From Allgaiera indica (GTDB lineage: Bacteria; Pseudomonadota; Alphaproteobacteria; Rhodobacterales; Rhodobacteraceae), in NCBI RefSeq assembly GCF_900106675.1, contig NZ_FNOB01000022.1, positions 1-64,000 on the forward strand: DNA of 64,000 bases. The letters are read 5' to 3'. Below are positions 10,456-19,381 of this stretch, piece after piece. The position numbers and the translations under genes are program-made. Numbering within the stretch: the first letter of the stretch is position 1; each line of letters begins with the position of its first letter. A model generated the notes under the pieces. The model saw only the letters and a list, made by a program, of their open reading frames with translations. It was not told the DNA's origin and searched no databases.

Positions 10456-11814
10456 TCAAGCTTTCCTGACCGGGGTCTTCATGGTGACCAGTTCCTCGGC
10501 CATGGTCGGATGAACCGCCACCGTGCGGTCAAAGTCTTCTTTTGTTGCGCCCATCTTGAGCGCGATCGCCGCCAACTGGATCATCTCGCCGGCCTGGGGC
10601 GCGACGATATGGCACCCCAGAACCTTACGCGTTTCGGCACTGACCACCAGCTTCATCAAGACGCGATCCCGGCGGCCGGCAAACAGCGACTGCATCGGCC
10701 GAAAGGCGGTCTGGTAGATCTCGACCGCCTCCTGATCGCGCGCGTCTTCCTCGCTGAGGCCGACGGAACCGAATTCGGGCTGGGTGAACACCGCGCTTGC
10801 CACCAGTTCATGATCGGCCTTGGTGGGCTTGCCGGCAAACACCGTCTGGGCAAAGGCCTGACCCTCGCGGATCGCCACCGGGGTCAGCGCGATGCGGTCG
10901 GTCACGTCGCCCACCGCATAGATCGAGGGCACCGAGGTCTGGCTGTAGTCGTCCACCTTGATCTCTCCGCGCCGGCCCAGTTCGACCCCCAGGTCCTGCA
11001 GCCCCAGGCCGTGGCTGTTGGGCGTGCGGCCGGTGGCATACATCACCGCGTCGAAGACCCGTTCCTGCCCGTCGGTCGAGGCCACCTTGATCCCGCCATC
11101 GACCTTTTCCATGCGCAGCACATCGGTGCCGCAATGGATGCGGATGCCGTTGTCACGCATCGCCTCGGCGACATGGCCGCGGCATTCGCCGTCAAAGCCG
11201 CGCAGGATCTGGGCGCCTCGGTAATATTGCGTCGCCTCCACCCCAAGCCCGTTCAGGATGCAGGCGAATTCGCTGGCGATATAGCCGCCGCCGACGATCA
11301 GGATGGACTTCGGCAGCGCATCGAGCAGGAAGATGTCGTTCGAGGTGATCGCCAGTTCGGCGCCCTCGAAATCGGGCACGAAAGGGTGCCCGCCGGTCGC
11401 CACGAGGATATGCTTGGCGGTGATCTCGGTTCCGTCGGCCAGCCGCACCCGGTGCGGATCGGCAACCACGGCGCGCTGATCGTAGATCGTGACGCCCGCC
11501 TTCTCCTGCCCCGAGCGGTAGGCCGCCTCCAGCCGGTCCAGCTCTGCGTCCAGCGCCTTGCGGAACTTCTTCCAGTCGAAGCCGCCGATCCGCGCGTCCC
11601 AGCCGTAGGCGCGCGCGTCTTCGACCGCCCCGGGATATTCCGAGGCGAAGACCATCAGCTTCTTGGGTACGCAGCCGCGGATCACGCAGGTGCCACCCAG
11701 CCTATATTCCTCGGCCAGGGCGACGCGTGCACCGCCTTCGCTCGCCGCGATCCGCGCCGCGCGCACCCCGCCCGAGCCACCGCCGATGACAAAGAGATCG
11801 TAGTCGAAAGTCAT
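10456..11814 (-). CDS. gor: Glutathione-disulfide reductase
   Basis: A 452-residue FAD/NADPH enzyme that regenerates glutathione in the cytosol. It shows the FAD motif GGGSGGVRAAR, the redox-active disulfide GGTCVIRGCVPKKL, the NADPH-binding motif GGGYIASEFA, a second FAD motif YAVGDVTDR, and the C-terminal catalytic AVHPTMAEEL. These distinguish it from dihydrolipoamide dehydrogenase. It lies 40 bp downstream of rpiA on the same strand; rpiA feeds the pentose phosphate pathway that supplies NADPH. Confidence 0.93.
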   Translation of the reverse strand: MTFDYDLFVIGGGSGGVRAARIAASEGGARVALAEEYRLGGTCVIRGCVPKKLMVFASEYPGAVEDARAYGWDARIGGFDWKKFRKALDAELDRLEAAYRSGQEKAGVTIYDQRAVVADPHRVRLADGTEITAKHILVATGGHPFVPDFEGAELAITSNDIFLLDALPKSILIVGGGYIASEFACILNGLGVEATQYYRGAQILRGFDGECRGHVAEAMRDNGIRIHCGTDVLRMEKVDGGIKVASTDGQERVFDAVMYATGRTPNSHGLGLQDLGVELGRRGEIKVDDYSQTSVPSIYAVGDVTDRIALTPVAIREGQAFAQTVFAGKPTKADHELVASAVFTQPEFGSVGLSEEDARDQEAVEIYQTAFRPMQSLFAGRRDRVLMKLVVSAETRKVLGCHIVAPQAGEMIQLAAIALKMGATKEDFDRTVAVHPTMAEELVTMKTPVRKA

Positions 11815-11853
11815 GTCGTTCCTGCTGTTCTGCCGCGCCGGTCGGCCAATCGC

Positions 11854-12642
11854 CTAGTCGCCGAGATCGGCAAAGACGTTGTCGGTGGGCGCGAATTCGA
11901 TGCGGTCTTCCTCGACCGTGCCCTGATTGATGTCGCGGGTCTCGACCTTGCCGTCGCCATGGCCGATCACCACGATGTCGCAGATGTCGATGAACAGCCC
12001 GTTCTCGACCACGCCGGGGATCTGGTTCATCACCAGCGCCATCTGCCGCGCATTGCCGATCCGGCCCAGATGCAGGTCGATGATGTAATTGCCCTCATCC
12101 GTGACATAGGGCGCATCGCCGTTCATGCGCAGCGTCGCGGCCCGGCCCAGCACGTCAAGGCTGACCAGCGTCTCCTCGATCAGCGCCTTGGTGGTCTGCC
12201 AGCCGAAGGGCACCACCTCGATCGGCAGCGGGAAGGCGCCCAGTTGAGAGACCTCCTTCGCCGCATCGGCGATCACGATCATCTGGTCGCTGGCGGTGGC
12301 GACGATCTTTTCCTGCAACAGCGCGCCGCCGCCGCCCTTGATCAGGTTCAACTGGCCGTCGAATTCATCCGCGCCGTCGATCGTCAGATCCAGCCACTTG
12401 GCCTCATCCAGGCCGACCACGGTGATGCCGCATTGCCGCGCCAGATCGGCGGTGCGGCTGGAGGTCGGGACACCGGTGATGCGGTAGCCTTCCTCGCGCA
12501 CCAACTCGCCCACGCAGCGCACCATCCAGGCGGCGGTCGATCCGGTGCCAAGCCCCAGGCGCATACCGTCCTCGACGAATTCCACCGCCCGCTTGGCGGC
12601 AACGAATTTGGCCTTGTCGATCGGCGAAAGCTCTGCGGCCAT
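11854..12642 (-). CDS. rpiA: Ribose-5-phosphate isomerase A
   Basis: A 262-residue enzyme that interconverts ribose 5-phosphate and ribulose 5-phosphate. Family motifs are GLGTGSTAAWMV, TSSRTADLARQCGI, the catalytic IDGADEFDGQLNLIKGGGGALLQEKIVA, and NYIIDLHLGRI. The extra C-terminal 30 residues (VETRDINQGTVEEDR onward) make it slightly longer than E. coli RpiA, which is common in this lineage. It is the first gene of an rpiA-gor pair. Confidence 0.95.
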   Translation of the reverse strand: MAAELSPIDKAKFVAAKRAVEFVEDGMRLGLGTGSTAAWMVRCVGELVREEGYRITGVPTSSRTADLARQCGITVVGLDEAKWLDLTIDGADEFDGQLNLIKGGGGALLQEKIVATASDQMIVIADAAKEVSQLGAFPLPIEVVPFGWQTTKALIEETLVSLDVLGRAATLRMNGDAPYVTDEGNYIIDLHLGRIGNARQMALVMNQIPGVVENGLFIDICDIVVIGHGDGKVETRDINQGTVEEDRIEFAPTDNVFADLGD

Positions 12643-12840
12643 GAATGTCTCCGTAGCAGGGTTTGTGCGGTTATAGGCAATCGCGCGCCGAGGGGCGAGG
12701 GGGAATTGCCGCGATCGCGCCCCGGGGCCGCGATGTCACGCGGGATGTGACGCATGGCGCCCGGGCTTGCGTGAAATCAGGCCCGCCCCCCCGTGACCTG
12801 CGGCGCGATTCGGGCCACAAGGGCGAAAACAGGAGTCGCC

Positions 12841-13539
12841 ATGTATCTTTTGCATTACGCCCCGGACAATGCCTCGCTGATCATCCGCTTCGCGCTGGAG
12901 GAGATGGGCCAGCCCTACCAGACCAAGCTGGTGAACCGCGCGGTGCGCGAGCAGGACGGCCCCGAGTTCCGCGCGCTGAACGAGATCGGCCTGATCCCGG
13001 TGCTGGAAACCCCGCAAGGCGCGCTGTCCGAGACCGGCGCCATCCTGCTGTGGCTTTCGGAAACCCATGCCGCCATGGCCCCGCAGCCCGGCGCGCCCGA
13101 CCGCGGCGCCTTCCTGAAATGGCTGTTCTACACCTCGAACACCCTGCATGCCGATCTGCGGATGCTGTTCGCGCCGCGCAAATACGCCCCGCCCGAACAC
13201 CGCGCGCAGGAGATGCACATCGAGGCCGCGACCGCCCGCCTGCTGCGCGCCTATGGGCTGATCGACCGGCTCGGCGCCCAGGGGCACGGCTGGCTGGATC
13301 CCGATCATCCTTCGGTTCTGTGCTGCTATCTGGCGTTGCTCTTGCGCTGGCCGCAACTCTATCCCTACGACGCCGATCACGACTGGTTCGACCTCGACGA
13401 TTTCCCCTTCCTGCAGAAGATGGCCGCCCGGCTGGAAACCCGCCCCGCCTTCCTGCGCGCGGCCAAGGCCGAAGGTCTGGGCCCGACGCCGCTGTCCGCA
13501 CCGCGCCACCCCACCCCGCCAGAGGGCAGCGCGACCTGA
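12841..13539 (+). CDS. Glutathione S-transferase family protein
   Basis: A 232-residue protein with the N-terminal thioredoxin-like GST domain (YAPDNASLIIRFALEEMG, the cis-proline region GLIPVLETPQG, and the glutathione-contact motif LSETGAILLWLSE). The C-terminal half is helical (NTLHADLRMLFAPRKYAP). The C-terminal tail is Pro-rich. Start ATG 12841 has AGGAG six bases before it; the longer upstream frame lacks features. Substrate unknown. Confidence 0.8.
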   Translation: MYLLHYAPDNASLIIRFALEEMGQPYQTKLVNRAVREQDGPEFRALNEIGLIPVLETPQGALSETGAILLWLSETHAAMAPQPGAPDRGAFLKWLFYTSNTLHADLRMLFAPRKYAPPEHRAQEMHIEAATARLLRAYGLIDRLGAQGHGWLDPDHPSVLCCYLALLLRWPQLYPYDADHDWFDLDDFPFLQKMAARLETRPAFLRAAKAEGLGPTPLSAPRHPTPPEGSAT

Positions 13540-13625
13540 CCGAAACGGCCGCAAAGCGTCGTTTTCCCGCTGGTAACCCGGCGCGCCGCGCCGCAAGGTC
13601 GGGCCGCGCAGCAGGAGGCAAAACC

Positions 13626-15005
13626 TTGTTCCTATCCGTCTTCGACGTCTTCAAGATCGGCATCGGCCCCTCGTCCAGCCACACCATGGGGCCGATGGTG
13701 GCGGCAGGGCGGTTTCTCGACATGCTGCGCGCCTCACCGTTCCAGGCCAAGGGGCTGCGGGCCTCGCTGCATGGCTCGCTCGCCTTCACCGGGGTGGGCC
13801 ACGCGACCGACCGCGCCACCATCCTGGGCCTCGCCGGCTTTCAGCCCGACAGTTACGACGCCCAGAAGGCCGAGGCCGCCCTGACCCAGATCCGCGCCAG
13901 CGGGCGGGTGGCGCCCCCGGGCCTACCCGAACTGGCATTCGCCCCCGAAAGCGATCTGATCTTCGACTACGACACCCCCCTGCCCGGCCATGCCAATGCG
14001 ATGGTGTTGATGGCCACCGACGCCCAGGGCGACGTGCTGATGCGCGAGGTGTTCTATTCGATCGGCGGCGGCTTCGTGCTGACCGAGGCCGAGTTGAACG
14101 CCCTGCCCGCCGAGAAGGTCAATGCGCGCTCGCCCGTGCCCTATCCGTTCCGCTCCGGCGCCGAGATGCTGGAGATGGCCGCGCGTTCGGGCCGCTCGAT
14201 CGCGCAGATGAAGCGGCTGAACGAACGGGTCTTCCACTCGGAGGGCGAGATCGACGCGGGCCTCGCCCGGATCTGGCAGGTCATGTCGGCCTGCATCGAC
14301 CGTGGCCTGTCCACCACCGGCATCCTGCCCGGCGGGCTGCAGGTGCGCCGCCGCGCCCAGGGCATCCACGCGGCCCTTGAGGCCGAGCGCGGGATGAACC
14401 TGACCGCCCCCCATGTCATCAACGACTGGATGAGCGTCTACGCCATGGCGGTGAACGAGGAAAACGCCGCCGGTGGCCAGGTGGTCACGGCACCCACCAA
14501 CGGCGCGGCCGGGGTGGTGCCGGCGGTGATCCGCTATTGGCTGGATCACGTCCCCGGCGCCACGCCCACGCGGATCCCCGATTTCCTGCTGACCGCCGCG
14601 GCAATCGGCGGCCTGTGCAAGGTGAACGCCTCGATCAGCGGGGCGGAATGCGGCTGTCAGGCCGAGGTCGGATCGGCCGCCGCGATGGCTGCGGCGGGGC
14701 TCGCGGCGGTGCTGGGCGGCACGCCCGAGCAGGTCGAGAACGCCGCCGAGATCGCGTTGGAGCATCATCTGGGCATGACCTGCGACCCGGTAAAGGGGCT
14801 GGTGCAGGTGCCCTGCATCGAACGCAACGGACTGGGCGCGATCAAGGCGGTGTCGGCCGCGTCGCTGGCGCTGCGCGGCGACGGGCAGCATCTGGTCAGC
14901 CTGGACGCCTGCATCGAGACGATGCGTCAGACCGGCCGCGACATGCACGAGAAATACAAGGAAACCTCGCTGGGCGGTCTGGCGGTGAACGTGCCGAACT
15001 GCTGA
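13626..15005 (+). CDS. sdaA: L-serine ammonia-lyase (L-serine dehydratase), Fe-S type
   Basis: Converts L-serine to pyruvate and ammonia with an oxygen-sensitive [4Fe-4S] cluster. The 459-residue single-chain form shows the beta domain start [19 protein letters not shown] and the catalytic domain with [22 protein letters not shown], the cluster cysteines in [12 protein letters not shown] and [22 protein letters not shown], and the C-terminus NVPNC that serves as the tail-in-mouth ligand. The TTG at 13626 has AGGAGG seven bases upstream and fits the family N-terminus, so a TTG start is likely. It is convergent with holC. Confidence 0.93.
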   Translation: MFLSVFDVFKIGIGPSSSHTMGPMVAAGRFLDMLRASPFQAKGLRASLHGSLAFTGVGHATDRATILGLAGFQPDSYDAQKAEAALTQIRASGRVAPPGLPELAFAPESDLIFDYDTPLPGHANAMVLMATDAQGDVLMREVFYSIGGGFVLTEAELNALPAEKVNARSPVPYPFRSGAEMLEMAARSGRSIAQMKRLNERVFHSEGEIDAGLARIWQVMSACIDRGLSTTGILPGGLQVRRRAQGIHAALEAERGMNLTAPHVINDWMSVYAMAVNEENAAGGQVVTAPTNGAAGVVPAVIRYWLDHVPGATPTRIPDFLLTAAAIGGLCKVNASISGAECGCQAEVGSAAAMAAAGLAAVLGGTPEQVENAAEIALEHHLGMTCDPVKGLVQVPCIERNGLGAIKAVSAASLALRGDGQHLVSLDACIETMRQTGRDMHEKYKETSLGGLAVNVPNC

Positions 15006-15034
15006 CGCGGCGCGCTCCGGGGGAGAACCGGGAA

Positions 15035-15057
15035 GCGAGTATTTTTGCCAAGATGAA
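15035..15057 (-). repeat. Dispersed 3'-end repeat, type B copy 1
   Basis: Minus-strand reading TTCATCTTGG-CAA-AAATACTCGC. It lies between the convergent genes sdaA and holC. Confidence 0.7.
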
Positions 15058-15082
15058 CGGGGGGCCGACCCCGCGAAGGCGG

Positions 15083-15541
15083 CTAGCGTTCGGCCTTCAT
15101 CCGCCAGGGGCCGTCTTCCTCGGACCAGTATTGGGCCGAGGCGCCGGCCTCGGTCAGGGCCTTCCACTGCGCCCGCGCGCGGCCCAGAGCGTCGGGGTCG
15201 TTGCCGTCAAAGAGGATGCAGACGCGTTCCAGCGCGGCGACCTCTTCGGCGGTGACATCGGCGCCGTCGATCGCCATCACGCAGGCCGCGCCGTTGGGCG
15301 CTTCGGGCGCGGTGGTCAGCAGGACGGGCTGGTCGGCGTCGTGCGGCCCGCCCGCCAGGCCATGCGGCAGAAAGCCCTCTTCCGGGCCAAGCCACAGCTT
15401 TTCGTCAAGCCAGCGCATCCGCGCCGCCTCGGTGCCGCGGATCGCCACCCGCCAGCCGGCCTCCAGCGACTTGCCCACCAGCATCGGCAGCGCAGCCTCC
15501 ACCGCCGAGCGGGTCAGATGGTAGAAGCGCGCCGCCCCCAC
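15083..15541 (-). CDS. holC: DNA polymerase III chi subunit
   Basis: A 152-residue clamp-loader accessory protein that links the replisome to SSB. Recognisable by ARFYHLTRSAVEAALPMLVGKSLEAGWRV, WLDEKLW, and the second-half motif RVCILFDGNDPDALGRARAQWKALTEAG. It starts with GTG (15539-15541), one base after the pepA stop, so it is translated from the same message as pepA. The pepA-holC order is standard in Proteobacteria. Confidence 0.92.
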   Translation of the reverse strand: MGAARFYHLTRSAVEAALPMLVGKSLEAGWRVAIRGTEAARMRWLDEKLWLGPEEGFLPHGLAGGPHDADQPVLLTTAPEAPNGAACVMAIDGADVTAEEVAALERVCILFDGNDPDALGRARAQWKALTEAGASAQYWSEEDGPWRMKAER

Positions 15542-15542
15542 C

Positions 15543-17012
15543 TCAGCCCTCGTACCTGTCCCGCACCAGCCGGTCGAGCGCCATCACCCCCCAGCCGGTC
15601 GCGCCCTTGGGCGACAGCGGCAGATCGGATTTCACCAGCGCGGTGCCGGCGATGTCGAGATGGATCCAGGGCGTGCCTTCCTTGATGAAGCGCTGCAGGA
15701 ACTGCGCCGCGGTGATCGAGCCCGCGGGCCGGCCGCCCACGTTCTTCATGTCGGCGATGCGCGATTTCAGCAACTTGTCATAGGCCGCGCCCAGCGGCAT
15801 CCGCCAGGCGCCCTCGCCCTCGGCCTTCGCGGCCGCCAGGAAGGCCTCGCAGAAGGCGTCGTCATTGGAAAAGACGCCGGTGTTCTCATGCCCCAGCGCG
15901 ATGATGACCGCGCCGGTCAGGGTGGCCAGGTCGATCACGCCCGAAGGCTTGAAGCGTTCCTGCGCGTACCAAAGCACATCGGCCAACACCAGGCGGCCCT
16001 CGGCGTCGGTGTTGATCACCTCGACCGTGTCGCCCTTCATCGACACGACCACGTCGCCCGGACGCTGGGCACGCCCGTCGGGCATGTTCTCGACCAGGCC
16101 CACCAGGCCCACGACATTGGCCCGCGCCTTGCGCAGCGCCAGCGTGCGCATCACGCCCGCCACGGTGCCCGCGCCGCCCATGTCCATGGTCATCTCTTCC
16201 ATGCCGGCCGCGGGCTTGATCGAGATGCCGCCGGTGTCGAACACTACGCCCTTGCCCACCAGCGCCAAGGGCGCCTCGTCCTTCTTGCCGCCCATCCACT
16301 GCATCACGACGACCTTCGAGGGGCTGTCGGATCCCTGGCCGACGCCCAGAAGCGCCCCCATGCCCAGCTCTTCCAGGTCGTCCTCTTCCAGGATCTCGAC
16401 CTCAAGGCCAAGCTCCTGCATCGCGGCCAGCCGGGCGGCGAAATCGTCGGTGGTCAGGATGTTGGCGGGCTCGTTCACCAGATCGCGGCTGAAGAACACG
16501 CCCTCGGCCAGCGCCGCCAGCGGCGCGGCGGCGGCGGCCACCGCTTCGGGTTTCGTCACCATCATGGTGACCGGGCCAAGGGGCTTCGGCTCGGCGGTCT
16601 TGTGATCTGCGAAATCGTAATCGCGCAGCGCCAGCCCGAAGGACAGGTCATGGGCGCGCGGGTGCGACCCCGCCAGCACCAGATTGCCGCCCTCGGCGCG
16701 CTTCGCCCCGATCACGCCACCGGCGCGGCGGGCCAGATCGGCCGGCGCCTTGCGGTCGAGCTTGATCACCTGCACCGCCGCCGCGGCCAGGCCCGACGGA
16801 TAGGCCAGATCGCAGCCCTCGGCCGCGCCCAGCGCGGCGAAGGCCTTGCTGTCGACGAACCGCGCCAACGCGCCCTTCATCTGCCGGTTCAGACGCCGCG
16901 CTGGCGCGGACAGCTTGCCATCGGCATCGATCAGCACCGAAATCCGCCCCGGATGGGTGGCGATCGCGTCAAGGTCGGTCTCGGTGAACTGGATGGCGGC
17001 CGGTGCGGTCAT
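15543..17012 (-). CDS. pepA: Leucyl aminopeptidase (cytosol aminopeptidase)
   Basis: A 489-residue M17 di-zinc aminopeptidase that removes N-terminal residues in the cytosol. In E. coli PepA also binds DNA. Motifs: VGKGVVFDTGGISIKPAAGMEEMTMDMGG (metal and substrate site), NTDAEGRLVLADVLWYAQ (family signature), and the C-terminal GTPWIHLDIAGTA. The N-terminal macro-like domain is divergent, as usual. It is divergent from lptF and followed by holC. Confidence 0.95.
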   Translation of the reverse strand: MTAPAAIQFTETDLDAIATHPGRISVLIDADGKLSAPARRLNRQMKGALARFVDSKAFAALGAAEGCDLAYPSGLAAAAVQVIKLDRKAPADLARRAGGVIGAKRAEGGNLVLAGSHPRAHDLSFGLALRDYDFADHKTAEPKPLGPVTMMVTKPEAVAAAAAPLAALAEGVFFSRDLVNEPANILTTDDFAARLAAMQELGLEVEILEEDDLEELGMGALLGVGQGSDSPSKVVVMQWMGGKKDEAPLALVGKGVVFDTGGISIKPAAGMEEMTMDMGGAGTVAGVMRTLALRKARANVVGLVGLVENMPDGRAQRPGDVVVSMKGDTVEVINTDAEGRLVLADVLWYAQERFKPSGVIDLATLTGAVIIALGHENTGVFSNDDAFCEAFLAAAKAEGEGAWRMPLGAAYDKLLKSRIADMKNVGGRPAGSITAAQFLQRFIKEGTPWIHLDIAGTALVKSDLPLSPKGATGWGVMALDRLVRDRYEG

Positions 17013-17147
17013 GGCAGGGTCCTTGATCTGGTGGCGGCGTTTGGCCGGACCCTAGCCCTTGCCCCGCGCAATGGCCAGATATGAGTTTTCCCGGCTTTCC
17101 ATTTCCGCTACGGTCGCCGCCGATCAACCGTGGTGGAGAGGCGAAAC

Positions 17148-18287
17148 GTGTCAAGATTCGACAGATACATGCTGTCGCAACTCATGGCGCTGTTTGGATT
17201 CTTCTCGCTGATCCTGGTGCTGGTCTACTGGGTGAACCGCGCCGTGCTGCTGTTCGACCGGCTGATCGGCAACGGCCAGACCGCGCTGGTGTTCTTCGAA
17301 TTCACCGCCCTGACCCTGCCGAACGTGATCCGCATGGTGCTGCCGGTCTCGGCCTTCGCGGCCTCGGTCTACGTCGCCAACCGGCTGGGGAACGAAAGCG
17401 AACTGGTCGTGGCGCAATCGGCGGGAATGTCGTCCTTTCGGCTGGCGCGCGGGGCGCTGGCCTTCGGGGTGATCGTGGCGCTGCTGATGGCGGTGCTGGT
17501 GCATGTGCTGGTGCCCGCCAGCCGCACCGTGATGGCCGAGCGCCAGGCCGAGATGAGCGCCAATGTCTCGGCCCGGTTCCTGACCGAAGGCAAGTTCCTG
17601 CATCCCGCCGAAGGCGTGACCCTGTTCATCCGCCACATCACCCCTGGCGGCGAACTGCAGGGCCTGTTCCTGTCCGACGCGCGCACCAAGGGCAGTCGCA
17701 CCACCTATACCGCCCAGCGCGCCCTTCTGGTAAAGACCAACGGCCACCCCAAATTGGTGATGTTCGACGGAATGGTGCAGCGCCTCGACCTTCAGGATCG
17801 TCGGCTTTCGACCACGACGTTCAAGGATTTCACATATGACATCAGCGGGTTGATAAGCGATACCCGCAGCCCGACCGTCAGCCTGCATGCGCTGAGCACC
17901 TGGGCGCTCCTGCATCCCACGCCCACGCGGATCAAGACGACGGGCGAACCGGCCTCGGCCTTCCTCTACGAGGCCAACAGCCGCATCGCCGAGCCGCTGA
18001 ACGGGCTGGCGGCGGCGCTTCTGGGCTTTGCGGCGCTGCTGATCGGCGGGTTCAGCCGTTTCGGCGCCTGGCGCCATATCCTGTTCGCGATCGCGCTGCT
18101 GATCGTGATGCAATTGCTGATCAACGGCGCAGCGAACCTGGCCGAAAAGAATCCGGACCTGTGGATCCTGGCCTATGTGGCCCCCGCCTACGGCCTTCTG
18201 ACTTCGGGCATGCTTCTTTGGTGGTCGCAACGCACCCGTCGGCGCCCGCGCGAAACCGGCCCGCGCGGCCAGAGGGCCGCGGCATGA
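17148..18287 (+). CDS. lptF: LPS export ABC transporter permease LptF
   Basis: A 379-residue inner-membrane subunit of the LptB2FG transporter that extracts lipopolysaccharide for transport to the cell surface. N-terminal SRFDRYMLSQLMALFGFFSLILVLVYWVNRA and helices near 50-115 give one bundle. A periplasmic beta-jellyroll follows, and C-terminal helices (LAAALLGFAALLIGGFSRFG and HILFAIALLIVMQLLINGAAN) give the second. GTG 17148 with GGAGAGGCG upstream is chosen over an earlier GTG at 17130. It overlaps lptG by 4 bp. Confidence 0.93.
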   Translation: MSRFDRYMLSQLMALFGFFSLILVLVYWVNRAVLLFDRLIGNGQTALVFFEFTALTLPNVIRMVLPVSAFAASVYVANRLGNESELVVAQSAGMSSFRLARGALAFGVIVALLMAVLVHVLVPASRTVMAERQAEMSANVSARFLTEGKFLHPAEGVTLFIRHITPGGELQGLFLSDARTKGSRTTYTAQRALLVKTNGHPKLVMFDGMVQRLDLQDRRLSTTTFKDFTYDISGLISDTRSPTVSLHALSTWALLHPTPTRIKTTGEPASAFLYEANSRIAEPLNGLAAALLGFAALLIGGFSRFGAWRHILFAIALLIVMQLLINGAANLAEKNPDLWILAYVAPAYGLLTSGMLLWWSQRTRRRPRETGPRGQRAAA

Positions 18288-19381
18288 GGCTTTCGCTCTA
18301 CATCGCGCGCAAGTTCCTGATCGCCTTTGCTTCGGTGCTGGCGATCTTCGCGCTGTTTCTGATGCTCCTGGACATGGTCGAGCAGATCCGCCGTTTCGCC
18401 GGCGACAATGTCAGCTTCGCCCAGGCCGCGGGGCTGGCGGCGCTGAACGTGCCGGGCAGCCTGTACCGAATCCTGCCGCTTGTCGTGATCCTGGCCACGC
18501 TGGTGCTGTTTCTGGGCATGGCGCGGACCTCGGAACTGGTGGTGATCCGCGCCGCCGGGCGTTCGGCGCTGCGCTGCCTGCTGGCCCCGGTGGTGACGGC
18601 GCTGATCATCGGCATCCTCGCGGTGGCGGTACTGAACCCGATCGTCGCCGCCACCTCTTCCGAATACGATGCCCTGCGCAGCCATTACACGAAAGGCAAT
18701 GAAAGCGTGCTGTCGATCAGCCGCGAAGGCCTGTGGCTGCGTCAGGGCGGCCCCGGCGGCCAGACGGTGATCCGCGCGGCCAAGGCCAACACCGACGCCA
18801 CCGTCCTGCACGATGTCAGCTTTCTCAGCTTCGGGACGACAGGCAATCCCACGATGCGGATCGAGGCACGCAAGGCGCAGCTGGAACCCGGCGCGTGGAA
18901 GCTGTCCGACGCCAAGATCTGGAGCTTCGGGGCCGGCGCCAATCCCGAACGGCAGGCCCGCTTCGCCAAGACGCTGACGCTGCCCTCGGACCTGACGCGC
19001 AGCCAGATCCGCGACAGCTTCGGCGCGCCTTCGGCGGTTCCGATCTGGAAGCTGCCGGCCTTCATCCAGCGGCTCGAAAAGGCCGGCTTCTCGGCCCGGC
19101 AGCACCGCGTCTGGTTCCAGATGGAACTGGCGCTGCCGCTGCTGCTGGCGGCGATGGTGCTGATCGGGGCGGGCTTTACCATGCGCCACACCCGTTTCGG
19201 CCGCACCGGTCTGATGGTATTGCTGGCGTTGATGTCCGGTTTCGCGATCTTCTTCCTGCGCAACTTTACCCAGGTGCTGGGTGAAAACGGCCAGCTTCCC
19301 GTGGCGCTTGCCGCCTGGAGCCCGCCGGTCGCGGCCGTGCTGCTGGCGCTGGGCTTTCTTCTGCATCTGGAGGAAGGCTGA
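18284..19381 (+). CDS. lptG: LPS export ABC transporter permease LptG
   Basis: A 365-residue partner of LptF with the same fold: N-terminal helices (SLYIARKFLIAFASVLAIFALFLMLLDMVEQIRRF), a periplasmic jellyroll around residues 130-265, and three C-terminal helices. ATG 18284 overlaps the lptF stop (ATGA) and the gene ends in TGATG with lptD, so the three genes are translationally coupled. lptB, the ATPase gene, is not in the window. Confidence 0.93.
   Translation: MRLSLYIARKFLIAFASVLAIFALFLMLLDMVEQIRRFAGDNVSFAQAAGLAALNVPGSLYRILPLVVILATLVLFLGMARTSELVVIRAAGRSALRCLLAPVVTALIIGILAVAVLNPIVAATSSEYDALRSHYTKGNESVLSISREGLWLRQGGPGGQTVIRAAKANTDATVLHDVSFLSFGTTGNPTMRIEARKAQLEPGAWKLSDAKIWSFGAGANPERQARFAKTLTLPSDLTRSQIRDSFGAPSAVPIWKLPAFIQRLEKAGFSARQHRVWFQMELALPLLLAAMVLIGAGFTMRHTRFGRTGLMVLLALMSGFAIFFLRNFTQVLGENGQLPVALAAWSPPVAAVLLALGFLLHLEEG

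Noticed and set aside
12663-13625. In-frame upstream extension of the serine dehydratase gene
   Set aside because: The frame is open by chance across the GST gene. The TTG at 13626 with AGGAGG and the family N-terminus mark the real start.
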